From Desulfurobacteriaceae bacterium (GTDB lineage: Bacteria > Aquificota > Aquificia > Desulfurobacteriales > Desulfurobacteriaceae), in NCBI GenBank assembly GCA_027051905.1, contig JALUGO010000030.1, positions 124,001-188,000 on the forward strand: a stretch of 64,000 nt of DNA, written 5' to 3'. How positions within the stretch are numbered: position 1 is the first letter of the stretch; each line of letters opens with the position of its first letter. Shown in pieces: positions 1-9,327 of this stretch. Under the pieces are notes generated by a model, which saw only the letters and a list, made by a program, of their open reading frames with translations, ran no database searches and was not told the origin of the DNA. The translations under genes and the position numbers were made by a program.

Positions 1-1
1 A

Positions 2-1711
2 ACCGGTAATAAAAAGTATTTCTGGCAGGCACTTAACTACCTTCAGCTTTACTTTATATCTCAGGGAGAGAAGAAACTTCCCTGGGAATACTACTACACA
101 AAAGCCCGTATATACGAAGCCCTTTCTTTTTATGAGCAGGCTTTAGCTGTTTACAGAGTTGCATTTCTTGCTGCCAAAACGGAGCAGGAGAAGATAGATA
201 CTACTATCGGTATTGTAAGGACGGCGGTTTGGAGCAGACGAAAGGATATAGTTGAAGAGTACTTTATTCTGGTTTCAACGGCCAAGCTTAATTCTCAGGA
301 AAGCAAAGAGGTGGAATTTCTTAAGGGGCTTATCCTTTTTTCTGAAGGCAGGTATAAGGAGGCTCTTCGTCACTTTTTTAAGCTCTACAAGAGGTTTGAG
401 AATTTCCTCATAGACAATCCTGAGTATTATCTTCTGGTAGCTGAGGATATATACAGAACGGAAAACTTCACTCTTGCAGAGCAGGTTTTCAGGAGGATAG
501 CCTCACTTACAAAGGATCCTTCTGTTATACGTAAGGCCATTCTCAGGCTTGGAGATATTGAGCTGAGCAGGGGCAATGAGAAGTTGGCCTTTATCTACTA
601 CTATTCAGTAATCAGGGACTATCCGGAATCGGAGGAAGCCTACGTTGCCAGGTTAAAGATAATTCCGATGATGGAAAACCCCCAGATAAAGTATAGAGCA
701 CTTCTCTCTGAAGATAAAGCGTTTAAGGATCCGGTAGCTTATATTGCTGATGTTCTTGTCAATTATAGAACGACTTACGTTGGGATTTATGCTCTTGCCG
801 ATCTTGGGTATTTGGTTTTTAAGCTGGGAGCTCCCGAAAACGTCTTCCGCCGTCTTCTCTGGGAAGTGTCTCTGGTATTTCCCCAGCAGGTGAAGTATGA
901 ACAAAAGGAATTTTTGAGATTTCTGTGGGAACCATACATCTACAAACTTCCACCTGAAAAAGGGTGTAGCCTGTATAGGGCAAATCCCCGTTTCTTTCAG
1001 GAAATATTTGGTAAGAAAATCCTTCTGAAGTTTGCTTCAGATCTAAAAAGATGCAACCAGAGAAGGTTGAGGGTGGGGCTCCTCTCCTACATGGTTAACC
1101 GCTGGAATGATGACGACAGCAGGCTCCTCATGGCAGAAGCTCTTTTTGACGATAAGGATTTTTCACAGGCTTTAAAAGTTCTTGGGAAGGTGAGAGATAA
1201 AAATTCCTGTCGTTACAATCTTTTATACTCTGAGGTAAGTATTGTTTCCGGAAGGGCCGTTCCCGATCCGGAGAAAGTCATTAAAGCCTGTAAAAAGAAA
1301 AAGACGGTAAAATTATTAGCCGTGGTTCTATACTCCTATTCAAAACAGGGGAACGTTGACTCTGGGTTCAGGTTTTACAGGGATAGAAAGCAGGAAATTC
1401 TAAAGCTATACGGCAAAGACCCGGTTGTAAGGGCAGCTATTGATAGTTTTCTGGAATCTGCCCTCTTAAAAGAGCGTTATAGTCTGGTTTTAAAAGTGGC
1501 GAACGATCTGGCAAGGGCTGGTTATAGAAACTGCTTTATAGGGAGTTACCTGACCATCTCAGCTGTTAGGCTGAGAAGGTTAAAGGAGGCAGAGGAGGGA
1601 TACAGAGAGATTAAAGACTGTGTTGACAGCTTTTCTCTCCTTGCCAGAACGGTTTATGAAGATGCCATTTTAGGGGAGGAGCAAATTGGAACTGTTCAAG
1701 CCGCTAAGTGA
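2..1711 (+). CDS. TPR-like repeat protein, 5' end outside window
   Basis: The frame is open from base 2, so the GTG at 311 is probably internal and the true start lies upstream; at least 569 codons are present. The protein is helical, rich in Tyr, Leu, Glu and Lys, with repeated helix pairs of tetratricopeptide type (for example around 311-700). No catalytic motif is visible. Its last 26 nt overlap flgB, so it is the head of, or lies within, the flagellar operon. A scaffold role in the flagellar motor, comparable to the TPR protein PflA of Campylobacterota, is a guess from position alone. That it is a real coding region is certain; the function is not. Confidence 0.75.
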   Translation, partial: TGNKKYFWQALNYLQLYFISQGEKKLPWEYYYTKARIYEALSFYEQALAVYRVAFLAAKTEQEKIDTTIGIVRTAVWSRRKDIVEEYFILVSTAKLNSQESKEVEFLKGLILFSEGRYKEALRHFFKLYKRFENFLIDNPEYYLLVAEDIYRTENFTLAEQVFRRIASLTKDPSVIRKAILRLGDIELSRGNEKLAFIYYYSVIRDYPESEEAYVARLKIIPMMENPQIKYRALLSEDKAFKDPVAYIADVLVNYRTTYVGIYALADLGYLVFKLGAPENVFRRLLWEVSLVFPQQVKYEQKEFLRFLWEPYIYKLPPEKGCSLYRANPRFFQEIFGKKILLKFASDLKRCNQRRLRVGLLSYMVNRWNDDDSRLLMAEALFDDKDFSQALKVLGKVRDKNSCRYNLLYSEVSIVSGRAVPDPEKVIKACKKKKTVKLLAVVLYSYSKQGNVDSGFRFYRDRKQEILKLYGKDPVVRAAIDSFLESALLKERYSLVLKVANDLARAGYRNCFIGSYLTISAVRLRRLKEAEEGYREIKDCVDSFSLLARTVYEDAILGEEQIGTVQAAK

Positions 1712-2057
1712 CCTTGAAGTAGGGGCTTCCTACTTTTTCAGGCGTTCAGAGGTTATTCAAGGAAACATTGCTAACGTTGATACTCCTCACTACAAGCCGA
1801 AAGATCTCGTTTTTGAGAAGGAGCTTGAGGAAAATCTTAGGTTGAAGAAGACAGATCCCCGCCACATAGATCCATCTAAACCTGGTGTGAAGTTCAAGAT
1901 TGTTGATGCTGAAGATTACTCAGGGTACGACGGTAACCGGGTAAACCTCGATAAAGAGATGGCCAAACTGGCAGAGACCAACCTTATGATAAGGATGATC
2001 AACGAGGCTCTCAGGAAAGAGATAGGTAAGATGAAGCTGGTTATTCAGGGGAGGTAG
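1686..2057 (+). CDS. flgB: Flagellar proximal rod protein FlgB
   Basis: FlgB forms the proximal rod of the flagellar basal body in the periplasm. The 123-aa product has the typical length and the N-terminal rod signature (QGNIANVDTPHYKPKD) shared by FlgB/FlgC. The start is TTG at 1686, preceded by GGGGAGGAG at good distance, and lies inside the end of the upstream TPR gene, suggesting coupled translation. flgC follows after 2 nt. It is exported without a signal peptide by the flagellar type III apparatus encoded downstream (fliO-flhB). Confidence 0.95.
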   Translation: MELFKPLSDLEVGASYFFRRSEVIQGNIANVDTPHYKPKDLVFEKELEENLRLKKTDPRHIDPSKPGVKFKIVDAEDYSGYDGNRVNLDKEMAKLAETNLMIRMINEALRKEIGKMKLVIQGR

Positions 2058-2059
2058 CT

Positions 2060-2467
2060 GTGATATTTAAAGGACTTGGAATTTCGCTTACGGGCATGCT
2101 TGTCCAGAGAATAAGGATGGACGTTGCCTCCAGTAACCTCTCAAACGCTAATTCTACAGACGAAAACGGTAATCCATACAGGAGAAAAATTCCTGTGTTT
2201 GAAGCTGTTTTGGATAACTCTGGAGATGTTCCCGTGTATAGAGTAAAGATTAAGAAGATCGTTGAAGATCCTTCCCCATTTCGTATGAAATTTGATCCTT
2301 CAAATCCCCTTGCCGATAAAAACGGTTACGTGAGACTTCCGAACGTGGATCCGGTAAAAGAAATGGTTGACATGATATCAGCTGTAAGGAGTTACGAAGC
2401 CAACCTGACTGCTTTTAATACCTACAAAAACAGTATTCTGAATGCTCTTGAGATTCTCAGAGCTTAG
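2060..2467 (+). CDS. flgC: Flagellar proximal rod protein FlgC
   Basis: Second rod subunit. The 135-aa product contains the rod motif SSNLSNANSTDENGNPYRRK near residues 29-48 and the conserved FlgC C-terminal stretch ending in heptad-like helix (AVRSYEANLTAFNTYK). The start is GTG at 2060, two bases after the flgB stop, with GGGGAGG overlapping the end of flgB as ribosome site. It sits between flgB and fliE, the standard rod order, and is presumably co-transcribed with them. Confidence 0.95.
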   Translation: MIFKGLGISLTGMLVQRIRMDVASSNLSNANSTDENGNPYRRKIPVFEAVLDNSGDVPVYRVKIKKIVEDPSPFRMKFDPSNPLADKNGYVRLPNVDPVKEMVDMISAVRSYEANLTAFNTYKNSILNALEILRA

Positions 2468-2475
2468 GGGGCGAT

Positions 2476-2763
2476 ATGAAAGTTGAGTTAAATACACACT
2501 TTTCTCTTCCGGGAGTTCAGGAAAAGAGAGAAAGGAGGGAAAGAAGCGCTTTTTCAGGGCTCTTTGAAAATTTCCTTAAAGAGGTAAACGATCAGCAGTT
2601 ATCTGCCAGAGAAGTTGAAAAGGCTCTTTCAGAGGGTAAGGTAAAGAATGTGGAGGAGGCACTTTTCATTATTGAGAAGGCCGATCTTTCTCTAAGACTT
2701 CTCACCGAAATAAGGAATAAGGCTCTTGAGAGCTACCAGGAAATTATGAGGATGCAGGTTTAA
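2476..2763 (+). CDS. fliE: Flagellar hook-basal body protein FliE
   Basis: FliE is the small adaptor joining the MS ring (FliF) to the proximal rod. The 95-aa length is typical; the C-terminal half (DLSLRLLTEIRNKALESYQE, then MRMQV) matches the conserved FliE helix with its terminal basic/hydrophobic pattern. The ATG at 2476 follows GGGGGCGAT. Its neighbours, flgC upstream and fliF 15 nt downstream, are diagnostic. Confidence 0.93.
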   Translation: MKVELNTHFSLPGVQEKRERRERSAFSGLFENFLKEVNDQQLSAREVEKALSEGKVKNVEEALFIIEKADLSLRLLTEIRNKALESYQEIMRMQV

Positions 2764-2778
2764 CGAGGGGCTGGATTC

Positions 2779-4371
2779 TTGAACCTTGAAGAGATAAGGC
2801 AGAAAGTGGAAGTCTTTTTAAGGGAAAAGGCGTCTCTAAGGAATATTGCTCTTGTTCTTGGTGCCCTTACGCTTTTCTCGTTTCTTACTTTTATTGTTGT
2901 AAGTAAGAGTTCTTCGGAAGACTATGCTGTTCTTTACACTCACTTGAGTCCCGATGATGCTGGAGAGATCCTCTCTGTTCTTCAGCAGGAGAACATCCCC
3001 TACAAGGTGGTGGGGGATGGTTCGATAATTATGGTTCCGAAGGATAAGGTTTACGATGTAAGGCTGAAACTTGCAGCAAAAGGAATTCCCCACGGAAAGG
3101 TTGTTGGGTTTGAGATATTTGACCAGACCAAGTTAGGAATAACCCAGTTTCAGCAGAACGTTGAATACCTAAGAGCCCTCGAGGGGGAGCTTGAGAGAAC
3201 CATAAAGAGGATAGATGCCGTAAGGGAGGTAAAGGTAAACATTGCCATTCCAAAAGACTCCATTTTTGTAAGGCCTTCTGAGGAGCCCAAGGCGTCTGTT
3301 CTTGTTGATCTCTGGCCGGGGAGGGATTTGACCCCGGAACAGGTAAAGGCCATTGTCTTCCTTGTTTCTCACGCGGTTCCAGGGCTTAAACCTGAGAATG
3401 TTACGGTTGTGGACAGCAGGGGAAGAGTTCTCACGGATCTTCTGAGTGAAGGCAAGGATGAGACAGGGGCTTCTAAGGAGCTCCAGATTAAGCGGAAACT
3501 GGAGAAGGACATAGAGAGAAAAGTCCAGACCATGCTCTCTCAGGTTCTTGGAGGGAGCAAAGTAGTTGTAAGGGCATCTGTTGAGGTTGAAACGGGTAAG
3601 GTTCAGACGAAGAAGGAGATCTACAACCCCGATTTGACGGCGGTTGTCAGCCAGAGGAAAGTTCAGGAGAAGGAGACGGGGTTAAAGAAGCAGCCTCAGG
3701 GAGCTCCCGGCACAACAACCAATGTCCCTCCCGTTGTGGATGTAGGTTCCGGCCAGGAGGTTGTTAAGAGGGAGAAGAAAGACGTTACGACCAACTACGA
3801 CGTTTCTAAAACCGTTGAAGAGTCCCTGACCCCTGTTTTTCGAATAAAACGGATAACCGTTGGCGTTCTGGTGGACGGTAAGTATGAGAGGGTAAAAACA
3901 AAAGACGGTTCTGTTGAGTATAAGTTTGTTCCAAGGTCTCCTCAGGAAATTAAAACTTACGAGGAGATAGTTAAAAGTGCCATTGGGTACGATGCCAAAA
4001 GGGGAGACGTTGTTACAGTGGCCAGTGTCCCGTTCGAGGCGAGACTTCTGGTAAGTCAGGGTAAACCGGAGAAGGAAAACAGATGGTTCTACTACGCCCT
4101 TGCCGGAGCTCTCTTAGGACTTCTTGCTGTGGGTGCCCTTGCCTTTAAGCTGTTGAAGGGTAAAAAGGAGGAGGAAATACCTTCTGAGACAGAACTCCCT
4201 GAGGCAATTAGGGCAGAGATGGAGGCCAGGAAGAAGCACGAAGAGGAGCTTGAAGAGATCAGACTTGAGCAGGATCCTGTTTACCTGAAGATAGTTGAGA
4301 TAGGTAAGGATTATCCGGAGCTCCTTACAAATATTGTGAGTAAGTGGCTGAAAGAGGAGGGTCTTAGATGA
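2779..4371 (+). CDS. fliF: Flagellar MS-ring protein FliF
   Basis: FliF builds the inner-membrane MS ring. The 530-aa protein has an N-terminal membrane segment (about residues 22-42), the YscJ/FliF ring-building region (about 45-220, including the VNIAIPKDSIF stretch), a second domain rich in charged linker sequence (270-350), and a second membrane segment at about 436-456. The cytoplasmic tail after 460 is acidic and ends ...KWLKEEGLR, as expected for the FliG-binding tail. The start is TTG at 2779. It overlaps fliH by 4 nt; no fliG gene lies between them, unlike the common order. Confidence 0.95.
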   Translation: MNLEEIRQKVEVFLREKASLRNIALVLGALTLFSFLTFIVVSKSSSEDYAVLYTHLSPDDAGEILSVLQQENIPYKVVGDGSIIMVPKDKVYDVRLKLAAKGIPHGKVVGFEIFDQTKLGITQFQQNVEYLRALEGELERTIKRIDAVREVKVNIAIPKDSIFVRPSEEPKASVLVDLWPGRDLTPEQVKAIVFLVSHAVPGLKPENVTVVDSRGRVLTDLLSEGKDETGASKELQIKRKLEKDIERKVQTMLSQVLGGSKVVVRASVEVETGKVQTKKEIYNPDLTAVVSQRKVQEKETGLKKQPQGAPGTTTNVPPVVDVGSGQEVVKREKKDVTTNYDVSKTVEESLTPVFRIKRITVGVLVDGKYERVKTKDGSVEYKFVPRSPQEIKTYEEIVKSAIGYDAKRGDVVTVASVPFEARLLVSQGKPEKENRWFYYALAGALLGLLAVGALAFKLLKGKKEEEIPSETELPEAIRAEMEARKKHEEELEEIRLEQDPVYLKIVEIGKDYPELLTNIVSKWLKEEGLR

Positions 4372-5030
4372 TTGACCTTGAAGACTTTTCCTCTTTTCTT
4401 GAGGTTGAAAAAAAGCGTGAGGAAAGTGGTGGTGAAAAACGGGAAAGGAGTGTCGAAGAGGTAGAGGCGGTTTACCGACAGGAGCTCCTCAAGCTCCAGG
4501 CAAGGTTTAAAGCTGAAGTAGAGAGAGTAAGAGAAGAAGCTTACAGAGAGGGCTTTCAGGCCGGGGTTGAAGAAACGAGAAAAAAGCTTGAAGAAAAGCT
4601 GAAAACTTCCATTGAAGAGTTTAGAAAAGAGTATGAAGAGAAACTCTCCCGGCTGGAACGGAACCTTGACAGCTTGCTTAGGCAGCTGGATGAAGCTGGG
4701 CAGGAAGTTGTGAGAGACTTTCTTAAGACGGTTTCCGACAGTCTCGTGGAGATACTTGAGTTTCTTTATATTTCTCCAGAGAACGCTCCCTTCGTGAAGA
4801 AAAGTTTGGAGGAGCTTCTCTCAACATTTACTTCTGAAGAGCTTATTTCTGTTGAGGTGGGTAGAGAACTGGGGAATGTGTTAAAAGGTAGCAACGTGAA
4901 AGTGAACGAAGAACTTGGTGAGAACGATTTCCGGCTGATTTTTAAAGAGTTTACCCTTGAAACTAAGCTGAAAGATAAGCTGAAACTCTTGAGGGAAGAG
5001 CTTGAGAGAGAGATTAAAAAACTTACCTAA
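4368..5030 (+). CDS. fliH: Flagellar assembly protein FliH
   Basis: FliH is the stator-like regulator of the FliI export ATPase. The 220-aa product has a long charged coiled-coil N-terminal half with a glycine-spaced helical stretch (about residues 50-110) and a C-terminal globular part ending in basic helices. Sequence identity in this family is low, so the call rests on length, composition and position between fliF (4-nt overlap, ATG inside the fliF stop region, AAAGAGGAGGG ribosome site) and fliI (29-nt overlap). Confidence 0.85.
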   Translation: MIDLEDFSSFLEVEKKREESGGEKRERSVEEVEAVYRQELLKLQARFKAEVERVREEAYREGFQAGVEETRKKLEEKLKTSIEEFRKEYEEKLSRLERNLDSLLRQLDEAGQEVVRDFLKTVSDSLVEILEFLYISPENAPFVKKSLEELLSTFTSEELISVEVGRELGNVLKGSNVKVNEELGENDFRLIFKEFTLETKLKDKLKLLREELEREIKKLT

Positions 5031-6330
5031 ATACAGGGTTAAAGGCAGGGTTTTAGGTGTAAAGGGAGCAGTTATTGAGGCAAAACTTCCCCGGGTTCAC
5101 ATAGGGGATTTCTGCACGGTTAACGGCTCTTTAGAAGCCGAAGTCGTGGGGTTTAAGGAAGGAAAGACCCTTCTTATGGCTTACGATGACCCTTCAGGTG
5201 TAACCCTTGGTTCAGAGGTTGAGGCGAAGCTTTCCGGTTTGAAGTTTCCCGTTGGAGAGTCTCTGCTTGGGGCAGTTGTTGATCCTTTCGGGAATATTCT
5301 TAACGGGAAAGATTTTGTCCCAACCGATTTTGTTCCTCTTAAACCTGTTCCCGTGAATCCCCTTGAAAGGGAGAGGATAAGGGAACCCTTAGACCTTGGC
5401 ATCAGGGTTATAAACAGCCTCTTCACGGTTGGAAAGGGTCAGAGGCTGGGGATATTCGCAGGTGCTGGTGTCGGAAAGAGCACGTTGCTTGGGATGATTT
5501 CCCGGTTCACATCAGCGGATGTAAACGTCGTTGCCCTGATTGGAGAGAGAGGAAGAGAGGTAAAGGAGTTTTTAGAGGACTGTCTTGGGAAAGAAGGACT
5601 TTCCCGTTCCGTTGTCGTTGTTGCAACTTCCGACATGCCACCTCTAGCTAAAATAAGGGCAGCCCACACTGCCCTTGCAGTGGCGGAATACTTTTCCTCT
5701 TTGGGTAAAGACGTTCTTCTTCTTCTTGATTCCCTTACGAGATTTGCAATGGCTCAGAGGGAGATAGGACTTTCTGTAGGAGAACCTCCAACGTCTAAAG
5801 GATATACGCCTTCAGTTTTCTCAGGTCTTGCCAGGCTCATAGAAAGAGCTGGAAACTTCTCTAAAGGAGGAAGCATAACGGGAGTGTTCACAGTTCTGGT
5901 TGAGGGAGACGAGATTACTTTAGACCCTGTTGCCGATGCATCGGTTGGACTTTTAGACGGTCACATAGTTCTTTCGAGGGAGATGGCAAATAGACGTTTT
6001 TTCCCTGCTATAGATATTTTGAAGAGCATAAGCCGTTTAACTCCCCAGCTCCTTTCTGAGGAAGTTCTGAAAAAACAATCGGTTGTTTTCAAGCTTGAAG
6101 GGATATACAGAGAAAATCAGGAACTCATACAGTTGGGGCTTTACAAGAAGGGGTCTTCACCAACAGTAGATCTTTCTATTTATGCTCATAAAAAGATTGA
6201 AAACTTTATAAGGCAAGGCATTGACGAAAAGGTTTCTCTTGAAGATTCCCTTTTGCAGCTTCAGGATTTGGTAGACTCTATACTGACGGAGGGAGAGTGG
6301 TATGGCTGTGGACGGCATCTTTTTGAATAA
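5002..6330 (+). CDS. fliI: Flagellum-specific ATPase FliI
   Basis: FliI is the cytoplasmic ATPase of the flagellar type III export gate. The 442-aa protein carries the Walker A GAGVGKST at residues 154-161, the Walker B LLLLDSLTRFAMAQ, and the FliI/YscN signature region with PPTSKGYTPSVFS. The start is TTG at 5002, within the 3' end of fliH; a later start would remove the N-terminal beta-barrel, so I keep it. The 3' end overlaps flgD by 29 nt. The chaperone-like FliJ partner seems to be the minus-strand gene at 12771-13178 rather than following fliI. Confidence 0.95.
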   Translation: MRERLKNLPKYRVKGRVLGVKGAVIEAKLPRVHIGDFCTVNGSLEAEVVGFKEGKTLLMAYDDPSGVTLGSEVEAKLSGLKFPVGESLLGAVVDPFGNILNGKDFVPTDFVPLKPVPVNPLERERIREPLDLGIRVINSLFTVGKGQRLGIFAGAGVGKSTLLGMISRFTSADVNVVALIGERGREVKEFLEDCLGKEGLSRSVVVVATSDMPPLAKIRAAHTALAVAEYFSSLGKDVLLLLDSLTRFAMAQREIGLSVGEPPTSKGYTPSVFSGLARLIERAGNFSKGGSITGVFTVLVEGDEITLDPVADASVGLLDGHIVLSREMANRRFFPAIDILKSISRLTPQLLSEEVLKKQSVVFKLEGIYRENQELIQLGLYKKGSSPTVDLSIYAHKKIENFIRQGIDEKVSLEDSLLQLQDLVDSILTEGEWYGCGRHLFE

Positions 6331-6949
6331 TGACTCACAGGTTAAAGTTGTTGGTGCAGACTACGATAACTCCGAAATGAGTAGAGAACAGTTTCTTCAG
6401 GTTCTTCTTGCCACGATACAGTGGCAGGATCCCCTGCAGGCAGAGGACATTACAGATTTTATAAACAATACAGTTAAACTGAGAGAGATGGAGGTTCTAA
6501 ACTCCTTTGAGAGCAGTGTTGAGGATTTAAAAAGTTCCTTAAAATCGGCCGAGCTGTTTTACGCCACTTCTTTTATAGGTCAGAAAGTCCTCTACCAGGG
6601 AAACGAGACATATGTGGCTAACGGTAAGGGTAAGTTCTACTTCAAGCTGGAGAGTCCGGCGTCTTACGTTGAGGTTTCTGTTCTCGATGCTAACGGTAAT
6701 GTTGTTGAGAAGCAGGTTTTTTCAAGTCTGTCTGCGGGGAGTTATCCGGTGGAGATCGATAACTCTTCCCTTGAGGACGGTTACTACACCGTTTCTGTTA
6801 CCGCGAAAGATAGCAATGGTGAGTTGATAGATGTAAAGGTTGACAGTTATGCAATGGTTGACGGTGTTAGGAGAGATGACGATGGGATTTACCTGTTGAC
6901 TTCTTTTGGACAGATACCTCTTGAAAACGTTATGGGGATAGGAGGTTAA
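6302..6949 (+). CDS. flgD: Hook assembly (capping) protein FlgD
   Basis: FlgD caps the growing hook and is needed for FlgE polymerisation. The 215-aa product has the conserved N-terminal export/cap region (MSREQFLQVLLATIQWQDPL, about residues 28-47), a Gln/Leu/Ser linker, then a tudor/FN3-like C-terminal half ending in a conserved ...YGQIPLE-type motif (here FGQIPLENV). The ATG at 6302 lies in the fliI tail; flgE starts 1 nt after the stop, the usual flgD-flgE pairing. Confidence 0.93.
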   Translation: MAVDGIFLNNDSQVKVVGADYDNSEMSREQFLQVLLATIQWQDPLQAEDITDFINNTVKLREMEVLNSFESSVEDLKSSLKSAELFYATSFIGQKVLYQGNETYVANGKGKFYFKLESPASYVEVSVLDANGNVVEKQVFSSLSAGSYPVEIDNSSLEDGYYTVSVTAKDSNGELIDVKVDSYAMVDGVRRDDDGIYLLTSFGQIPLENVMGIGG

Positions 6950-6950
6950 G

Positions 6951-8573
6951 ATGCTTCAATCCTTTTACACAGCGTTTACCGGACTTTCAGCAGATGCGAA
7001 GTGGCTGTCTATTATTTCAGACAACATAGCCAACGTTAATACCGTCGGTTTTAAAGCAGAAAGTGCAGTCTTTGAGGATCTGCTTGCAAGGAGTCTTACT
7101 ACGTTTAAGAATGGAGCTCCCGTTAACCAGGAGATAGGTGGAGGAACATTCATCAGCGCAACTGTTAAGGACTTCAGCCAGGGAACGTTCAAAAATACCA
7201 ATAATCCTCTGGATCTGGCCCTTGATGGAGAAGGTTTCTTTATGGTTAAAGACAGTGCTGGAGTAACGTATTACACCCGAAACGGACAGTTTCGGCTTGA
7301 TGCCAACGGTGACCTGATCAACATGCTTGGAATGAAGGTTCAGGGATGGATGCTTGACGAGAACGGAAACTTAGCCGGAGCGGTGGGGAGCATCAACGTG
7401 CCTATGAGTATGGATCCCAGGGCAACAACTTACGTTGCCTTCAAGGATCCCAGTAACCTTGATTCCAGAGCGAAGTTTATAGTAGATAACCCCAATACCG
7501 CAGATGTGGATGAGTCAATATTTAATCCGGCTAATTCTGACACTTACAACTACGTAAATACCGTTACTGTTTACGATTCTCTCGGTAATCCCCACAATCT
7601 TGATTACTACTTCATCCATAAAGAGGAGGGAGGAGAGGCCTACTGGCTGGTTTTTGCAATGATAGATGGAAAGCCAATAGAGATCCCGAAAGACGGAAAC
7701 AACTACGCCTTTCTCAAGATCAGGTTTAAAACGGACGGAACCATAGACGATACAGCTATAAAAGGTTATGGGACGGTAACGTCTCATGGTAGTGAAACAG
7801 ACAATGAGGATGCTGACGATAACGGAATTTTCACAATTGCCAACGTTCCTATAGTTCCTGGTAGTATTGGGGAGATAACTTACACAGTTGGTAGTAACAC
7901 AAGAACACTTATAGATAACGGTAAAGGAAAGCTGATAGATAAAGAAACAGGTGATGTGCGGGGAACGGTAGATTACTCAAACGGTAAGGTTTACATATCG
8001 GAGCTTGCCCACAATGGAAATAGCGACTCTATAACGGTTTCCGGATATCAGACCTACGATACAAACGAGTCCACAAACGCTTTAGACCCCAAGAGAATTG
8101 CAACCACCCCTGTTGACCTGGAAAACGGGGCAGCCCCTATTTCCCTTACGTTTAACATTCTTGACCTTAAACAGGTGGCTGCAGATTTCATGTTCTATGC
8201 TGAGCAGGATGGTAACAGTAAAGGAGACCTTATGGCCGTTGCTGTTAGTGAAGATGGTGTTATCAAGGCGACTTATACAAACGGTAGAGTAAGAGATATA
8301 GCGAGGCTGGCTATAGCCACTTTTAAAGATAAAGAGATGCTCGTAAGGAAGGGAAGCTGGCTGTATATCCCCAACGTTCAGACCTATACGCCTGTTATTA
8401 TGCCTGGAGGAGTTATTTCAAAGGTAAGGAGCGGAATGCTTGAAATGTCTAACGTTGATATAGCTAACGAGTTTATAAATCTTATTACTGCTCAGCGCTC
8501 TTACCAGGCAAACGCCAGGGTTATTACCACTGATGATCAGATACTTCAGGAGACAATGAACATCAAGAGGTAG
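6951..8573 (+). CDS. flgE: Flagellar hook protein FlgE
   Basis: Structural subunit of the hook. The 540-aa protein has the N-terminal FlgE/F/G motif (SDNIANVNTVGFKAES, about residues 24-39), an internal FlgE core with GAPVNQEIGGG, and the C-terminal motif SNVDIANEFINLITAQRSYQ that packs in the D0 coiled-coil. It is longer than the enterobacterial 400 aa because of a Gly/Asp/Asn-rich middle region (residues about 230-380) that would be surface exposed. RBS GGAGG precedes the ATG at 6951. Confidence 0.95.
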   Translation: MLQSFYTAFTGLSADAKWLSIISDNIANVNTVGFKAESAVFEDLLARSLTTFKNGAPVNQEIGGGTFISATVKDFSQGTFKNTNNPLDLALDGEGFFMVKDSAGVTYYTRNGQFRLDANGDLINMLGMKVQGWMLDENGNLAGAVGSINVPMSMDPRATTYVAFKDPSNLDSRAKFIVDNPNTADVDESIFNPANSDTYNYVNTVTVYDSLGNPHNLDYYFIHKEEGGEAYWLVFAMIDGKPIEIPKDGNNYAFLKIRFKTDGTIDDTAIKGYGTVTSHGSETDNEDADDNGIFTIANVPIVPGSIGEITYTVGSNTRTLIDNGKGKLIDKETGDVRGTVDYSNGKVYISELAHNGNSDSITVSGYQTYDTNESTNALDPKRIATTPVDLENGAAPISLTFNILDLKQVAADFMFYAEQDGNSKGDLMAVAVSEDGVIKATYTNGRVRDIARLAIATFKDKEMLVRKGSWLYIPNVQTYTPVIMPGGVISKVRSGMLEMSNVDIANEFINLITAQRSYQANARVITTDDQILQETMNIKR

Positions 8574-8576
8574 TAG

Positions 8577-9095
8577 ATGGCTGAGGAAGAGAAGGTAAAC
8601 CAGGAGCAGGAGGAGTCAAAAGGGGGAGGTAAAAAGAAACTTATTCTCCTGCTCCTTGTTCTTTTAATAGCTGCAGGAGGTGGTGGGGCAGCTTATAAGT
8701 TCCTAGTTCTCGATAAGAAGAAGGCTGCTGAAACCAGGGAGAAGCAGGCCGAGAAGATCATTGAGGAGATAAAGGCTACTGAAAATGTGGGTGTAATGTT
8801 TGATTTAGGAACTTTCGTTGTAAACCTGGCGGATCCTGACATAGAACGCTACTTAAAGGTTTCTATCGTTTTGGAGTTGAAGGATCAGAAGGTTCAGATG
8901 GAAGCGCAGAAAAGGCTACCCCAGATAAAGGACGCCATAACTACGCTTTTGTTGACCAAGAGGAGCTCCGAAATAAGGACTCCAGAGGGAATAGAGTTCC
9001 TGAAAGAGGAGATTGCGAAGAGGGTTAATGCGATTCTACCCCTGGGTGGTGTAAAAAACGTTTACTTTACCGAATTCATAGTTCAGACAGGTTAA
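8577..9095 (+). CDS. fliL: Flagellar basal body-associated protein FliL
   Basis: FliL is a single-pass inner-membrane protein surrounding the stator units. The 172-aa product starts with a charged cytoplasmic tail, one membrane span (about residues 23-44, Leu/Ala/Gly rich), and a periplasmic stomatin-like domain with the family pattern around GTFVVNLADPDIERYLKVSI. The ATG is at 8577, 3 nt after the flgE stop. FliN-like and FliO-like genes follow immediately. Confidence 0.92.
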   Translation: MAEEEKVNQEQEESKGGGKKKLILLLLVLLIAAGGGGAAYKFLVLDKKKAAETREKQAEKIIEEIKATENVGVMFDLGTFVVNLADPDIERYLKVSIVLELKDQKVQMEAQKRLPQIKDAITTLLLTKRSSEIRTPEGIEFLKEEIAKRVNAILPLGGVKNVYFTEFIVQTG

Positions 9096-9096
9096 G

Positions 9097-9327
9097 ATGG
9101 AAGAGCTTAAAAGGTTTGGTGATATAAGGTTAAAGATTTCTTTGCTTCTGGGGAGCAAGGAGCTCCCCCTCTCCAAAGTCCTTAAACTGAAGGAGGGGGA
9201 TCTAATCGTTTTCGATAAGAAACTTGAAGATTACCTTGATGTGAAACTGAACGATCAGGAGTTCGGCATAGGGGAGATTATTGTTATAAACGACAAAATC
9301 AGCCTGAGGTTGGTTGATCTTGTCTGA
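9097..9327 (+). CDS. fliN: FliN-type switch protein, SpoA domain only
   Basis: The 76-aa product is a bare SpoA (surface presentation of antigens) domain: LKISLLLGSKELPLSKVLKL followed by GDLIVFDKK and the C-terminal GEIIVINDKISLRLVDL, which matches the FliN C-terminal domain. Such domains form the cytoplasmic C-ring and bind FliH. It is shorter than typical FliN (about 100-137 aa) and no FliM gene precedes it. It overlaps the fliO-like gene by 14 nt. Identity as FliN is well supported by fold pattern and position; whether it also substitutes for part of FliM cannot be judged here. Confidence 0.85.
   Translation: MEELKRFGDIRLKISLLLGSKELPLSKVLKLKEGDLIVFDKKLEDYLDVKLNDQEFGIGEIIVINDKISLRLVDLV

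Noticed and set aside
653-904. Minus-strand open frame opposite the TPR gene
   Set aside because: Lies entirely within a well-supported plus-strand coding region, has no ribosome site and no recognisable domain. The same applies to most antisense frames in this window.
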